Shown in pieces: positions 50,907 through 60,049 of a stretch of 64,000 nt of DNA. The stretch is from NCBI GenBank assembly GCA_938045585.1, contig CALIAU010000002.1:186001-250000 (forward strand), written 5' to 3'. Numbering within the stretch: the first letter of the stretch is position 1; each line of letters begins with the position of its first letter. This DNA comes from an uncultured Saprospiraceae bacterium. GTDB taxonomy: Bacteria; Bacteroidota; Bacteroidia; Chitinophagales; Saprospiraceae. The position numbers and the translations under genes were made by a program. The notes under the pieces were generated by a model, which had not been told where the DNA came from, did no database searches, and worked only from the letters and a program-made list of their open reading frames with translations.

Positions 50907-52712
50907 CTAGCGCATAAGGTTATAATCTGGTGAAATAAACAAAAGATAAAGAGCAAATCTAGCCATATACCACTCATAATTGTCTCCACCGTAGGTAGGA
51001 GGCAATCCTTCTATAGCTGTTCTAATTATAGTCCTCGTCTCGTCTGTTAATTGACCATGCGTATAACGTATATCTAATTCATTTATCAGCTTTTCTGGCT
51101 CGTCTGCAAATCCATGTAATTCATCTGTTAAAATTGGAACATCTACATCCCCATAATTATCTTCCCAACTGTACAAATAATTATCCCATAAGGTCCAGTT
51201 ATTAACCTGATTAATCATCCCTGTTGCAGTAGAGGTATTATGTAGAAAGAACTCAGGTGCATAGTAACCATTATCCGAAAGCAGTCCAACAGGATGATAC
51301 TCTGGTAAATAAAAGTTAAATACCGTCGGGGAATACAAAGGAATTTGTTTAGAACTATTGAAAAAGTTAAAGCTACTATTCCAATATCTACCCATAGGGC
51401 TATCTAAGGCTAAGGGCCTTGAGATATGTACATACTTTGTAAAAGGCTCACGCATTCTTGGTGCAAAATCTAACTGCATTGGAGCACATTCTCTTGCTTC
51501 ATCATCTAATAGAATAGCTTTTATAATTGCTTGCATATCTCCTCGAACACCACTTCCATTATCTATGAAAGCAGCAGCAACTCTTGATATATAGCCTGGC
51601 GTTGGATTAGATTTCACAAGTCTTTGTATCAGCAATCTGCTAAAGAAAGGAGGCATGTTATCATGATTAAACAAATAACTGACTGTTTGTTCAATATCTG
51701 TCATGCCAGCTTGATTAGCTGGTATTGTTAGATCACCTCCAAAGATTATTTTTTCTTTCGTTTCGTGGAAATCTTCATACATGACCATAGGAACAGTTTT
51801 GTCCGCACCATACATGCCTAAGCCAAAATAAGGCACGTCTATCCATGTAACGAAATCCATTATGCCACCAGGACCTAAGCCTGTAAAGACATTCGCCATC
51901 TCTACTATATCATCATTATTATAGGTAGGAATAAATTCCCCATCCCCATCAATTTTTCTTGAACCATCCTGATTTAATTCATACAAACCTATAGAGAATA
52001 ACTGCATGATCTCACGTGCATAGTTTTGATCTGGATGTATATTTTCCTCTATGTCTTCTTTCGGATTATTTAAATGACTTAAATAATATCCCATAGGAAC
52101 ACTTAGAGTAACATCCATCAGTAAATCCTCTACATTCCCAAAGGCATTGCCCATGAGTAAGTCATAGTAAGACCCTACTGCCAACGCAAAGGCTCTCAAA
52201 TCCGATTCATTGGATATGACATAAATCTGAGAAAGGGCATAGGCAATTTTTTGCCTTAAATAATCCTCATTATCCTGTAATGCCTGCCACCAACTGTAAT
52301 TCCAAATCACATGATTAGGTCCATGGATAGATACATCATCAGGGTCATAGCCGTTTGCTAATCGATGAAAAAGAACGGTATCCCAAACTTCTTGTGTCGT
52401 CTCTTCATAGCTCGTCTCAGGCAACAAAAATTGCGCATCCAACCAGCCTTCAAAATCAAGCGTCTCTGATAGCTCTTCAATTTCAACTCTAGTACCTCCA
52501 AAACTGGCCTGGAATAGAAAACGGGATGCTTCAAATAAATCCGCATCTAATCCAACTCCATCAACGGTACTTTGTGCACTTCCGATGCCACTATTACTAC
52601 TAGATGTTACTATCATGCCATCCGCATGCCCAGCACCTAAATAGTCAGAATAATTTTGCCCGCTCATATTTAGAGCACAAAAACTTAAAATGAAACAAAG
52701 GGTATATTTCAT
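50907..52712 (-). CDS. DUF1800 protein (copy c)
   Basis: A 601-residue secreted protein (signal peptide ILSFCALNMSGQ). The leader block GAGHADGMIVTSSSNSGIGSAQSTVDG and domain hallmark HPDQNYAREIMQLFSIGLYELNQDGSRK match the other copies, and it ends SPDYNLMR. It is closer to copy b than to copy a. It is coupled to the discoidin-like/T9SS gene at 52718 by a five-base gap, so the two form a second transcription unit of the cluster. Confidence 0.94.
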   Translation of the reverse strand: MKYTLCFILSFCALNMSGQNYSDYLGAGHADGMIVTSSSNSGIGSAQSTVDGVGLDADLFEASRFLFQASFGGTRVEIEELSETLDFEGWLDAQFLLPETSYEETTQEVWDTVLFHRLANGYDPDDVSIHGPNHVIWNYSWWQALQDNEDYLRQKIAYALSQIYVISNESDLRAFALAVGSYYDLLMGNAFGNVEDLLMDVTLSVPMGYYLSHLNNPKEDIEENIHPDQNYAREIMQLFSIGLYELNQDGSRKIDGDGEFIPTYNNDDIVEMANVFTGLGPGGIMDFVTWIDVPYFGLGMYGADKTVPMVMYEDFHETKEKIIFGGDLTIPANQAGMTDIEQTVSYLFNHDNMPPFFSRLLIQRLVKSNPTPGYISRVAAAFIDNGSGVRGDMQAIIKAILLDDEARECAPMQLDFAPRMREPFTKYVHISRPLALDSPMGRYWNSSFNFFNSSKQIPLYSPTVFNFYLPEYHPVGLLSDNGYYAPEFFLHNTSTATGMINQVNNWTLWDNYLYSWEDNYGDVDVPILTDELHGFADEPEKLINELDIRYTHGQLTDETRTIIRTAIEGLPPTYGGDNYEWYMARFALYLLFISPDYNLMR

Positions 52713-52717
52713 AGTTA

Positions 52718-53467
52718 TTATCTTGTTATAATTAATTCAGAGGTAGACATTTTATCGCCAGATTGAATCGCAATTATATACACGCCAGCTGTCAAGGAGG
52801 CTAGATTTAATATTTTGGAACTTGTACCAGCTGGTATAAAAGTCTGTTCTATATACACTTGTTGACCTAAACTATTAGATATAGTCAATTTACCATCAAT
52901 ACTAGAAGCAGTCTCAAACTTTAAAGCAACAATATCACTCGCCGGGTTTGGTGAGGGTACTAACGAAAAATTCGAAATTTGGGTATCCTCAATATTTGAA
53001 ACTAAATTACCTACCTCAATTTTTATTTCCGCCATCCCAAAACAATCGCCTCCAAAATTTGATACCGCTGTAAACAAAATAAATTGAGCACTTAGTCCAC
53101 TTAAATCTGGACCCTCATCTCCTTGATAGAATGAAGAGGCCGATATTTCTTCTAGAGTATGGCTACCATACGTTTGCCAAGTAAGCCCATCATTAGAATA
53201 ATCAACTATTAATTCTTGAATACCATTCGACTCTTCACCAGGTGTATTATAATTCCAGATTGTAGATCTACCTAATTCTTGAATACTCCCAATATCATAC
53301 ATTATCCAATGAGAAACTCCTCGCTCAGGATAGGGGCTCAATGAAGGTGTGCAGGAAAGCCAAGCCTCATCTGTACTTGTATTATGACGATCCGGAAAAC
53401 ACTGAGAATATAAACCCAGAGCTGAGAAAATAAAGCAAAAAATATAGATATAACGCGTGTAACTCAT
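52718..53467 (-). CDS. Secreted discoidin-like protein with T9SS sorting domain
   Basis: A 249-residue protein: signal peptide (YIFCFIFSALGLYSQ), a discoidin-like domain (about 22-155; CFPDRHNTSTDEAWLSC, SHWIMYDIGSI, VDYSNDGLTWQ, CFGMAEIKIEV) and a T9SS type A domain (about 170-249; LVPSPNPASDIVALKF, SNSLGQQVYIE, GVYIIAIQSGDK). The first domain is paralogous to that at 46647, including the three cysteines. It is the first gene of a transcription unit with DUF1800 copy c. Confidence 0.75.
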   Translation of the reverse strand: MSYTRYIYIFCFIFSALGLYSQCFPDRHNTSTDEAWLSCTPSLSPYPERGVSHWIMYDIGSIQELGRSTIWNYNTPGEESNGIQELIVDYSNDGLTWQTYGSHTLEEISASSFYQGDEGPDLSGLSAQFILFTAVSNFGGDCFGMAEIKIEVGNLVSNIEDTQISNFSLVPSPNPASDIVALKFETASSIDGKLTISNSLGQQVYIEQTFIPAGTSSKILNLASLTAGVYIIAIQSGDKMSTSELIITR

Positions 53468-53605
53468 AATGATTAGCTTTATGATTGATTGAAAAGATAC
53501 ATCATCTAAGAGTGATATAATGCAGAAAAGCAGGCTTTTTTAGCCTATTGATGTCAAATTCAGGGGAAACCCTATATTAGAACAAATAATAAGACACAGA
53601 TTATA

Positions 53606-54130
53606 ATGAATGAGCGATATCCAATAGGAAAGTTTGAGATGCTGAAAGAAGTCAATAATCAACAAATTGCGAGTTGGATAGATGAGATTCAGCGATTCCC
53701 TCAATTACTTAGAAAGGCCTGCCAGAATTTTAACGAGGACCAATTAGATACGCCCTATAGAGATGGTGGTTGGACAGCTAGACAAGTAGTGCACCATGTA
53801 GCAGACTCTCACATGAATAGTTACCTACGTTTTAAATGGAGTTTAACAGAAGATGAACCTACAATCAAAGCATATGATGAAAAGTTATGGGCAGAAGAAA
53901 AAGAAGCTAAGTACGCTGATATAGATTTGTCCTTAAATTTGATCGAATCTCTACATGCTAGACTTACAACTGTTTTAACAAACATGAACGAGGAAGATTT
54001 TAAAAGAGGCTTCTTTCATCCTGAATCAAATAAAAGATGGCAATTAGATAAAACCTTAGCAGTATACGCATGGCATGGTAAACATCATTTAGGCCATATC
54101 AATATCGCTTATAAAAAGGCAAACGCCTAA
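53606..54130 (+). CDS. YfiT/DinB-family bacillithiol-transferase-like protein
   Basis: A 174-residue four-helix metal-binding protein of the DinB superfamily, YfiT group. It opens with RYPIGKFE and has WTARQVVHHVADSHMNSYLRFKW (His about 63-64) and YAWHGKHHLGHI (two to three His near 156-164), together giving the three-His metal site. In Bacillus, YfiT/BstA is linked to bacillithiol transfer. Whether this organism makes bacillithiol is not visible here. It is monocistronic in appearance. Confidence 0.93.
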   Translation: MNERYPIGKFEMLKEVNNQQIASWIDEIQRFPQLLRKACQNFNEDQLDTPYRDGGWTARQVVHHVADSHMNSYLRFKWSLTEDEPTIKAYDEKLWAEEKEAKYADIDLSLNLIESLHARLTTVLTNMNEEDFKRGFFHPESNKRWQLDKTLAVYAWHGKHHLGHINIAYKKANA

Positions 54131-55056
54131 CGCATTCTCAAGACTTCCATAATCTCAAGATTTTCGTGGATGTACTTTTTCTCAAAACCTAACTTATAAC
54201 TATAGCGCAGACCTGCAATGATATACCAATCGTTATCATCAGGATCTCGCGAATCAGAAATTCCGTCAATGTAGTCTGTAAATGGATATCTATATGCTGC
54301 TTCTAAGCTAATAGCGTGTCTTGGACTAAAATCATACCTTAGGCCACCTCCTATCGGGACTGTAAAGTGCGTATTATTAAAAACCCCAGGTAGTGTTTCT
54401 GGATCTACTATATCACCTTCACTGATTAATCCATCTGTCTCAGGAGAGAAGAATGAAAAACCAAGACCTGTTAAAAGATATGGTGTAAATCTTTTCGGAT
54501 ACATTTCATCAATAACTTCAAAATCGTCATTATAAATTGTAACGTTTCCTTCTGGATCTTTTACGCGCAAATTCCCTTCTTCATCTTTATCTGCAAAGAA
54601 ATTTCCAAGACGATCTAACTTAACTCCAGACTTAGTATACACAGTTGCGAGAGGATCTATTGCATCCCACTTATACTTGTTCCCTTCAATATCATATACA
54701 TACATCACTTCCCTTCCGTTCAAGAGCCATTCAAACTGCACAGCTAATTCTGTTACTGGACTTGAAAAACTCAAGACACGTTTCCATTGTGCTCTATCTT
54801 CAAAGTTCCGATCATCACCACTAATTTTTCCATAATTAAAATTCAAACTGGCATAGATGTTTTTGGTTACATATTTCTTGTATTGCAAGCCAAAGGAAAA
54901 GTGGGATTCAGCAGGTAAGAAAATATCCCTTTTATTGACATCTCCTTCATAACTAGAAAAACCTAAGAGGGCAGAAAATTCATGTGTTTGAGATATTCCA
55001 GCGGAGGAATATGCTAAGAATACCAATAATAAATATATCTTGAAAATCTGTTTCAT
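54127..55056 (-). CDS. Outer-membrane beta-barrel protein (DUF6089-like)
   Basis: A 309-residue outer-membrane protein with a signal peptide (IYLLLVFLAYSSAGISQ) from ATG 55056 and family signatures EFSALLGFSSYEGDVNKRD, FGLQYKKYVTKNIYASLNFNYGKISGDDRNFEDRAQWKRVLSFSSPV, then a charged middle insertion and a barrel ending ISDSRDPDDNDWYIIAGLRYSYKL. This is the DUF6089 pattern of Bacteroidota. It converges with the YfiT gene (overlap 4 bp). Confidence 0.8.
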   Translation of the reverse strand: MKQIFKIYLLLVFLAYSSAGISQTHEFSALLGFSSYEGDVNKRDIFLPAESHFSFGLQYKKYVTKNIYASLNFNYGKISGDDRNFEDRAQWKRVLSFSSPVTELAVQFEWLLNGREVMYVYDIEGNKYKWDAIDPLATVYTKSGVKLDRLGNFFADKDEEGNLRVKDPEGNVTIYNDDFEVIDEMYPKRFTPYLLTGLGFSFFSPETDGLISEGDIVDPETLPGVFNNTHFTVPIGGGLRYDFSPRHAISLEAAYRYPFTDYIDGISDSRDPDDNDWYIIAGLRYSYKLGFEKKYIHENLEIMEVLRMR

Positions 55057-55173
55057 TAGTCTCAAATTATACCTAAATATACAGTTATTCCTATTGATAT
55101 AATTCCCAATATTTGTTAAAGTAAGGATGACTACATTTTACTGTTAACAATCAAATAACCCAAATATCAAGAT

Positions 55174-55875
55174 CTGCGCACAATAGACATCATACTGCCC
55201 GCTTTTAATGCCCTAGCTAAATGGGAAGAGACTGTTTTGGAAAAATATTCATCCTTAGAACAAGCGCTTGACTCTTACCAGATTCATCTTATAATTGTAG
55301 ATGATGGATCTCGCGTAAACATGAAAAAGGGAGCCCAAGTATTACAGAAAAACGTAGAACATTTTACTCTCTTGACCCATCCAGAAAATAAGGGAAAGGG
55401 TGCAGCATTGCGCACAGGAATAGCAACAGCACAATCCGATGTAATTTTATTTACTGACATCGATTTCCCATACACCCAAGCTTCTGTATTAAATATAATT
55501 AAAGCCTTGGATAATCCAAAGACTACCATTGCCATTGGTAAAAGAAATGCTACGTATTATGATAATATCCCTAAAAAGAGAGCTTGGATTTCACGTTTAT
55601 TAAAGAGTACAATTCGTTCGGTACTACGTCTGCCTGCCTATGATACACAATGCGGTTTAAAAGCTTTTAAACAGGAGGCCAAAGAAACATTTCTCGCTAC
55701 CCGAACAAATAGATATCTTGTAGATTTAGAATTTCTGCGTCTGGCTGATAGAAACAAAGAAATGTCTGTTACTCCCGTTCTGGTAGACTTACGAGAGGGT
55801 ATAATTCTATCTGAAGTGAGTGCAAAGCTGCTCTTAAATGAATTTTGGTCCTTTATAAAAATCTTATTCAGATAA
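55174..55875 (+). CDS. Family-2 glycosyltransferase (dolichyl-phosphate-mannose-synthase-like), CTG start
   Basis: A 233-residue GT-A enzyme that probably transfers a sugar from an NDP-sugar to polyprenyl phosphate. It has the N-terminal IDIILPAFNALAKWEET strand, IIVDDGSRV, NKGKGAALRTGIA, TDIDFPY (the DxD motif) and CGLKAFKQEA. The IDIILPAFN strand can only be included if translation begins at CTG 55174 (the frame is open back to a TAA at 55156 and has no ATG, GTG or TTG between the stop and residue 22). The first later candidate, TTG at 55237, would delete that strand. The gene converges with the carboxymuconolactone-decarboxylase-like gene (12-bp overlap). Confidence 0.8.
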   Translation: MRTIDIILPAFNALAKWEETVLEKYSSLEQALDSYQIHLIIVDDGSRVNMKKGAQVLQKNVEHFTLLTHPENKGKGAALRTGIATAQSDVILFTDIDFPYTQASVLNIIKALDNPKTTIAIGKRNATYYDNIPKKRAWISRLLKSTIRSVLRLPAYDTQCGLKAFKQEAKETFLATRTNRYLVDLEFLRLADRNKEMSVTPVLVDLREGIILSEVSAKLLLNEFWSFIKILFR

Positions 55876-56211
55876 AGATTCTAACTCTTCCCAATACTCT
55901 ACAGCTCTTCTAGTATGCGGTATACATATAGAACCTCCCACAAGATTTGCAATAGAAAATACTTCATATACTTCTTCCTTTGTAACGCCTATCTCGTGAC
56001 TCGTTCCTAAATGATATTTGATACAATCATCACAACGCAATACCATAGAGGCTATTAGACCTAGAAGTTCTTTTGTTTTTACATCAAGCGCGCCCTCTTG
56101 GTAAGCCTGATTATCTAGACTAAAAAAACGCTTGAGCACTTTATTATCCTGCGCAAGAATGCGTTCATTCATTTTTTCTCTATAACTATTAAATTCTTTT
56201 ACCTGTGACAT
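55864..56211 (-). CDS. Carboxymuconolactone decarboxylase / AhpD-like protein
   Basis: A 115-residue protein with an AhpD-type CxxC site: ASMVLRCDDCIKYHLGTSHEIGVTKEEVYEVFSIANLVGG. These proteins are peroxidase-associated reductants or decarboxylases; the CxxC and following H favour a redox role. It is 3 bp beyond the UPF0104 gene on the same strand, so it is probably in one operon with that gene. Confidence 0.92.
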   Translation of the reverse strand: MSQVKEFNSYREKMNERILAQDNKVLKRFFSLDNQAYQEGALDVKTKELLGLIASMVLRCDDCIKYHLGTSHEIGVTKEEVYEVFSIANLVGGSICIPHTRRAVEYWEELESLSE

Positions 56212-56214
56212 AAT

Positions 56215-57078
56215 TTATGTTTGTTTTTGAATAGGAATAAAAAAGAAAACTGCTCCTAATAAGGAATTAAAAGCAATTACTAAATAAAAGAGAAGACTTA
56301 GAGTCAATGACACTTCATTATCTAATTGCAAATAATCTGCACCGTAGACAAAGGCTAATTCTCTTGCGCCTAAAAATGGTAATATATATGCAAAAGAAGA
56401 CACTAAAAATATAAATATATATTCCGTTATCATATCATCTAATCCAATTGCCTTTGTCAAAAAGAAAATTGTTACTACCTGCAGAATTTGTACTAATATA
56501 GATAAGAAGCTTGTCAGTTTAAATGCAGGTTTATACGACTTAAAAAATAGAAAGTGGACTAGAAAAGATCCTAAGAGGACGACTGGAATTAGTACCCAAG
56601 TAAACACACTCCAAGTAAAACCATTATCATATAAATTAAAGTATACAAGTGTAAGGATAATGAGTGCAACTAAACCACTTCCTCTATCTAACAAAGCACT
56701 CCAGATAAGTGACTTGTAGTTTGCATTATAATGTTTGCGCATCCACATGACCTTATACGCTTCTCCTCCGACCAATGGGATAAAAAGATTATAAAACATG
56801 GAATTGAAATATAGTTTAGTGTTGCTTGCTTCGTCCAAATTAATCTTTTGTGATCTATAGTAAGCATTTAGCCTGGATGCTGAAATGACTTTCGATATAA
56901 AAAAAGAGAATACAGCTAACATAGCATACCCATAATTCATTTGCTTAAAATGAACTACTACCTCTTTAAAATCAACCTTTTTTGTTATGAGATAAATGGC
57001 CAGTACGGACAGGACTAGCTTTAAGATGTTCATGGCAATCTTTTTCCCTTTCCCCTCCTTATTTATTTCTTTTTCCAT
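56215..57078 (-). CDS. UPF0104/LPG-synthase-type flippase-like membrane protein
   Basis: A 287-residue protein with about eight transmembrane helices. The N-terminal KKIAMNILKLVLSVLAIYLITKKVDFKEV and SRLNAYYRSQKINLDEASNTKLYFNSMFYNLFIPLVGGEAYKVMWMRKHYN are hallmarks of the lysylphosphatidylglycerol-synthase membrane domain (UPF0104/AglD-like). It probably moves or handles lipid-linked material. It lies 3 bp before the AhpD-like gene and is near the polyprenyl-sugar glycosyltransferase, consistent with a cell-envelope lipid-glycan role. Confidence 0.85.
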   Translation of the reverse strand: MEKEINKEGKGKKIAMNILKLVLSVLAIYLITKKVDFKEVVVHFKQMNYGYAMLAVFSFFISKVISASRLNAYYRSQKINLDEASNTKLYFNSMFYNLFIPLVGGEAYKVMWMRKHYNANYKSLIWSALLDRGSGLVALIILTLVYFNLYDNGFTWSVFTWVLIPVVLLGSFLVHFLFFKSYKPAFKLTSFLSILVQILQVVTIFFLTKAIGLDDMITEYIFIFLVSSFAYILPFLGARELAFVYGADYLQLDNEVSLTLSLLFYLVIAFNSLLGAVFFFIPIQKQT

Positions 57079-57147
57079 GCAAGCCTATAATCCCTAAGTG
57101 ACTAGATTAAAGATATCTTTTCTTATAATTGAACTGGATTTCAAAGT

Positions 57148-58581
57148 ATGAAAATATTTGGCAAAGATAGACTCTCATTTGATATTGACAAGGGCTTAAT
57201 ACTCTTAGGTCATATAGGCTTTCTAATATACTTACTATTCACCTTTATTTTCTACAAAGAACGACTGATAAATAGTGATGCTGCCTATTACACCTTTCAC
57301 ATGGTCAACTTTGAAGAAGTCTTTGTTAAGCACAATAGATATATAAGCTATTTTACCCAAACTATTCCTTTATTCTTGATAGACATGGGTGCTTCCTTGA
57401 AAACTGTCCTACGCTCTTATTCAGTTATATTCGGCATCTGGTTTTATCTACTTTATCTACTTAATGTCTATGTATTTAAAACTGCAAAAGGAGGCTTGCT
57501 TCTACTTCTTGCACTCGTTTTGACTATGCGGTACAAATTCTATGCTGGACATACGGAAATTACGTTTGCAATAGCTGTTGCTACTACCTTATATAATTGG
57601 ATTGCCTTAGACAAAGAAAAAATTAATTGGTATAACTATGGCATATCCACTTTTCTGGTGCTTCTTTTTTCAGCCTGGTTATATATTATACATCCTGTAA
57701 TAATAGTGCCTCTTTTCGCGATGCTGATATATAATGTTTTAGACCAGAATAGATGGAAAGATTTTGGTAATTGGACACACATTGGGATTATTCTCTTTAG
57801 CTTTTTTTTACGTTTCAAATTTGTAATGGATGACGGATATGAGAGTAATAAAGTAAATTTCCTACAAGATTTACCAAAGGTGTTCTCGAACCGAAGCGAT
57901 TATTTAGTGTTTGACATTATTGAAAAATATGCCTTTAGCTATATTAATATTGCAGTCCTAGCTTTTATAATTTCACTCATTTTCCTGTTGTTAAGGAAGC
58001 AGTTAATTCAGGTCGGATATTTACTTATGAGTTCTTTAGGACTCTTAGTATTGGTAATTCTCTCTCACGCCTACCTGCGTGCTAATATTTATATCATGAT
58101 AGATGGATACATAGGTATGTTTGGGATGATCTGGGGCCTAGCCATTTTGAAGGCCTTAGACATAGACTATCAAGTTAGATATAAACTACTTGCTCTAGCT
58201 TTCGTTTTAACTATTTGCTTCGCACAGATTTATACCAAGCATAGTTTTTATAAACAAAGACATATCTACCAAAAGGAGCTAATGAAGAAGCAACTGGCCT
58301 TAGGACATGCAAAAACCTTGGTTAAGCTCGACAGGTTTGATTGGGAAAAGCTTTGGTATCCTTATGAATTTCCTCATGAAACAATTATGATCTCAGCCTT
58401 GGATGAATCTATGAATCATGCCAGCATCTTTGTAGATTATGATGGAAAAAATGTGGATGAATATCTTAAAAACGATTACACCATGCTTGCCTTTTATGGT
58501 AATGTAGGTTTGAACCCTAAGTTCTTTGCACTTCCTAAACAGAAGTATATCCGTGTGGATAAGGTACCTTGGAAAGATTAG
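57148..58581 (+). CDS. Multi-pass membrane protein, GT-C-like
   Basis: A 477-residue protein with about ten to twelve transmembrane helices and an extracytoplasmic C-terminal region (about 370-477). LINSDAAYYTFHMVNFEEVFVKHNRYISYFTQTIPLF in the first loop resembles the acidic loop of GT-C glycosyltransferases, but it lacks an exact DxD/EDD signature that I can defend. I call it a GT-C-like membrane protein of unknown substrate. It is monocistronic, divergent from UPF0104 and convergent with GT39. Confidence 0.6.
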   Translation: MKIFGKDRLSFDIDKGLILLGHIGFLIYLLFTFIFYKERLINSDAAYYTFHMVNFEEVFVKHNRYISYFTQTIPLFLIDMGASLKTVLRSYSVIFGIWFYLLYLLNVYVFKTAKGGLLLLLALVLTMRYKFYAGHTEITFAIAVATTLYNWIALDKEKINWYNYGISTFLVLLFSAWLYIIHPVIIVPLFAMLIYNVLDQNRWKDFGNWTHIGIILFSFFLRFKFVMDDGYESNKVNFLQDLPKVFSNRSDYLVFDIIEKYAFSYINIAVLAFIISLIFLLLRKQLIQVGYLLMSSLGLLVLVILSHAYLRANIYIMIDGYIGMFGMIWGLAILKALDIDYQVRYKLLALAFVLTICFAQIYTKHSFYKQRHIYQKELMKKQLALGHAKTLVKLDRFDWEKLWYPYEFPHETIMISALDESMNHASIFVDYDGKNVDEYLKNDYTMLAFYGNVGLNPKFFALPKQKYIRVDKVPWKD

Positions 58582-58585
58582 CTAT

Positions 58586-60049
58586 TTATTTTTCTTCTCC
58601 AATTCTGAGAAATTTACAATACTTGTAAGCATCCAATTCTGTAATCTTATATCTACGCTTAATTGGATTGAGTGCATTGTTTAGGCAGACCATAACGAGT
58701 TCTCCCTTCTCTCTATCTCCCCCACGCTTAACAGCAATATCATAGCCTTCTTTCTTATACTTCCGCGCATAGAAGACTGCCACTGAACCAAAATTATTAT
58801 CGATAATTGAGAATTCTTTAATTTCTGGATGCGAGTATGCAAGCTGTTTAATAAAGTGTCCGTATTGTTCGTCCTTTACATCTGAGTCAGGCAGGTAGGC
58901 TACCTTTTTCATGATGAAATATGTACCATATCCGATTGCCATACCTAGCAAGCTTATTAGCAATAGTTTCAGTACTTTACTATGATTAAAATGGCGAACA
59001 AGCATCCTGTAAAAATTAACTAAGCCCATAGACATCAAGTACGCATTAATCATATACAGAGGGGCATAATACCAAGCAGTTTTTGTACTTGACATAGATA
59101 CAATTATGAAGTATGAAAGAAAAGATAACAAGAGGCAAACAGCAAAATTCTTATTCTTCTTTGAATTATTTTTATTTAAAAATATGAAGGGTATAGTCCA
59201 GATAAAAATGAACCAGGGTGCATGATGGTGCGAGAAATATAATTCAAAATAAAAAAAGAAACCTCCTGAGTGTCCTTCTATTGTATTATTATACCTGCCA
59301 AACAATTCATAGTCCCACATTCTATAAAAAAAACCTGGATACGCATTTTCTAGATATACTACTGTAGCTACATAAGATGCAACTAAGGCAAATATGGCAA
59401 CATAGGTAGAACTTCGTTTAAGTAACTTAAAAAACACTCCTCTATATGCGGCATATAAAAAAAGTCCTGGAATTAAAATCAGACTTAATAAATTCTTAGT
59501 CAGTAAAGCTGCTATACTAAAGAAAGTAAATAGTGCAAGATCTTTCAACTTATCTTGTTCAACGTAGAGATAAAAAAATAATATAGATAGCAGACTATAG
59601 GCTGCAAAAGGTATATCTTGATCTCCAAACCGCGCCATATGATCGCGCATAAAGCCAATACTTGTTAATAGAATAATTGACATTAAAACACCATACAGAG
59701 GTTCTTCGAATTCCCTTCTAGAAAAATGAATAACATATAGAAAACTCAAAACTAGGATAATTCCCAAAGGAATTCGTAGAGACTTCTCTCCTACTCCAAA
59801 CACTTTAAACGAAGCGGCTTGTATGAAGGTCGTAAAAGGTAGTTTTGTGTTCCTATGATTAGGTAAGACTTTATCTAACTTATTAAAATTAGGCATATAG
59901 GCATTGTTGTCTGCCATGTAGATTGCTCTTCCTGCAAATAAGGATTCATCCCATATTTTAATAGGCTGCTTACCTATGTGATTAAACAGAGTTAAATAAA
60001 CAAATAGACCGTATAAAACGAAGAGTAAGTATTTAAACTCCTTCCTCAT
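58586..60049 (-). CDS. GT39/ArnT-type membrane glycosyltransferase
   Basis: A 487-residue membrane protein with about ten to twelve helices. The first periplasmic loop holds IKIWDESLFAGRAIYMADNN, with the acidic WDE of the GT39/PMT/ArnT group. KLPFTTFIQAASFKVFGVGEKSLRIP also follows the family pattern. It probably transfers a sugar from a polyprenyl phosphate donor to a lipid or protein. The start overlaps the stop of the small membrane protein gene (ATGA, 60046-60049). Confidence 0.87.
   Translation of the reverse strand: MRKEFKYLLFVLYGLFVYLTLFNHIGKQPIKIWDESLFAGRAIYMADNNAYMPNFNKLDKVLPNHRNTKLPFTTFIQAASFKVFGVGEKSLRIPLGIILVLSFLYVIHFSRREFEEPLYGVLMSIILLTSIGFMRDHMARFGDQDIPFAAYSLLSILFFYLYVEQDKLKDLALFTFFSIAALLTKNLLSLILIPGLFLYAAYRGVFFKLLKRSSTYVAIFALVASYVATVVYLENAYPGFFYRMWDYELFGRYNNTIEGHSGGFFFYFELYFSHHHAPWFIFIWTIPFIFLNKNNSKKNKNFAVCLLLSFLSYFIIVSMSSTKTAWYYAPLYMINAYLMSMGLVNFYRMLVRHFNHSKVLKLLLISLLGMAIGYGTYFIMKKVAYLPDSDVKDEQYGHFIKQLAYSHPEIKEFSIIDNNFGSVAVFYARKYKKEGYDIAVKRGGDREKGELVMVCLNNALNPIKRRYKITELDAYKYCKFLRIGEEK

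Noticed and set aside
53606-54130. DinB as DNA-damage gene
   Set aside because: The sequence belongs to the YfiT metal-binding group, not the DNA polymerase IV called DinB in E. coli.
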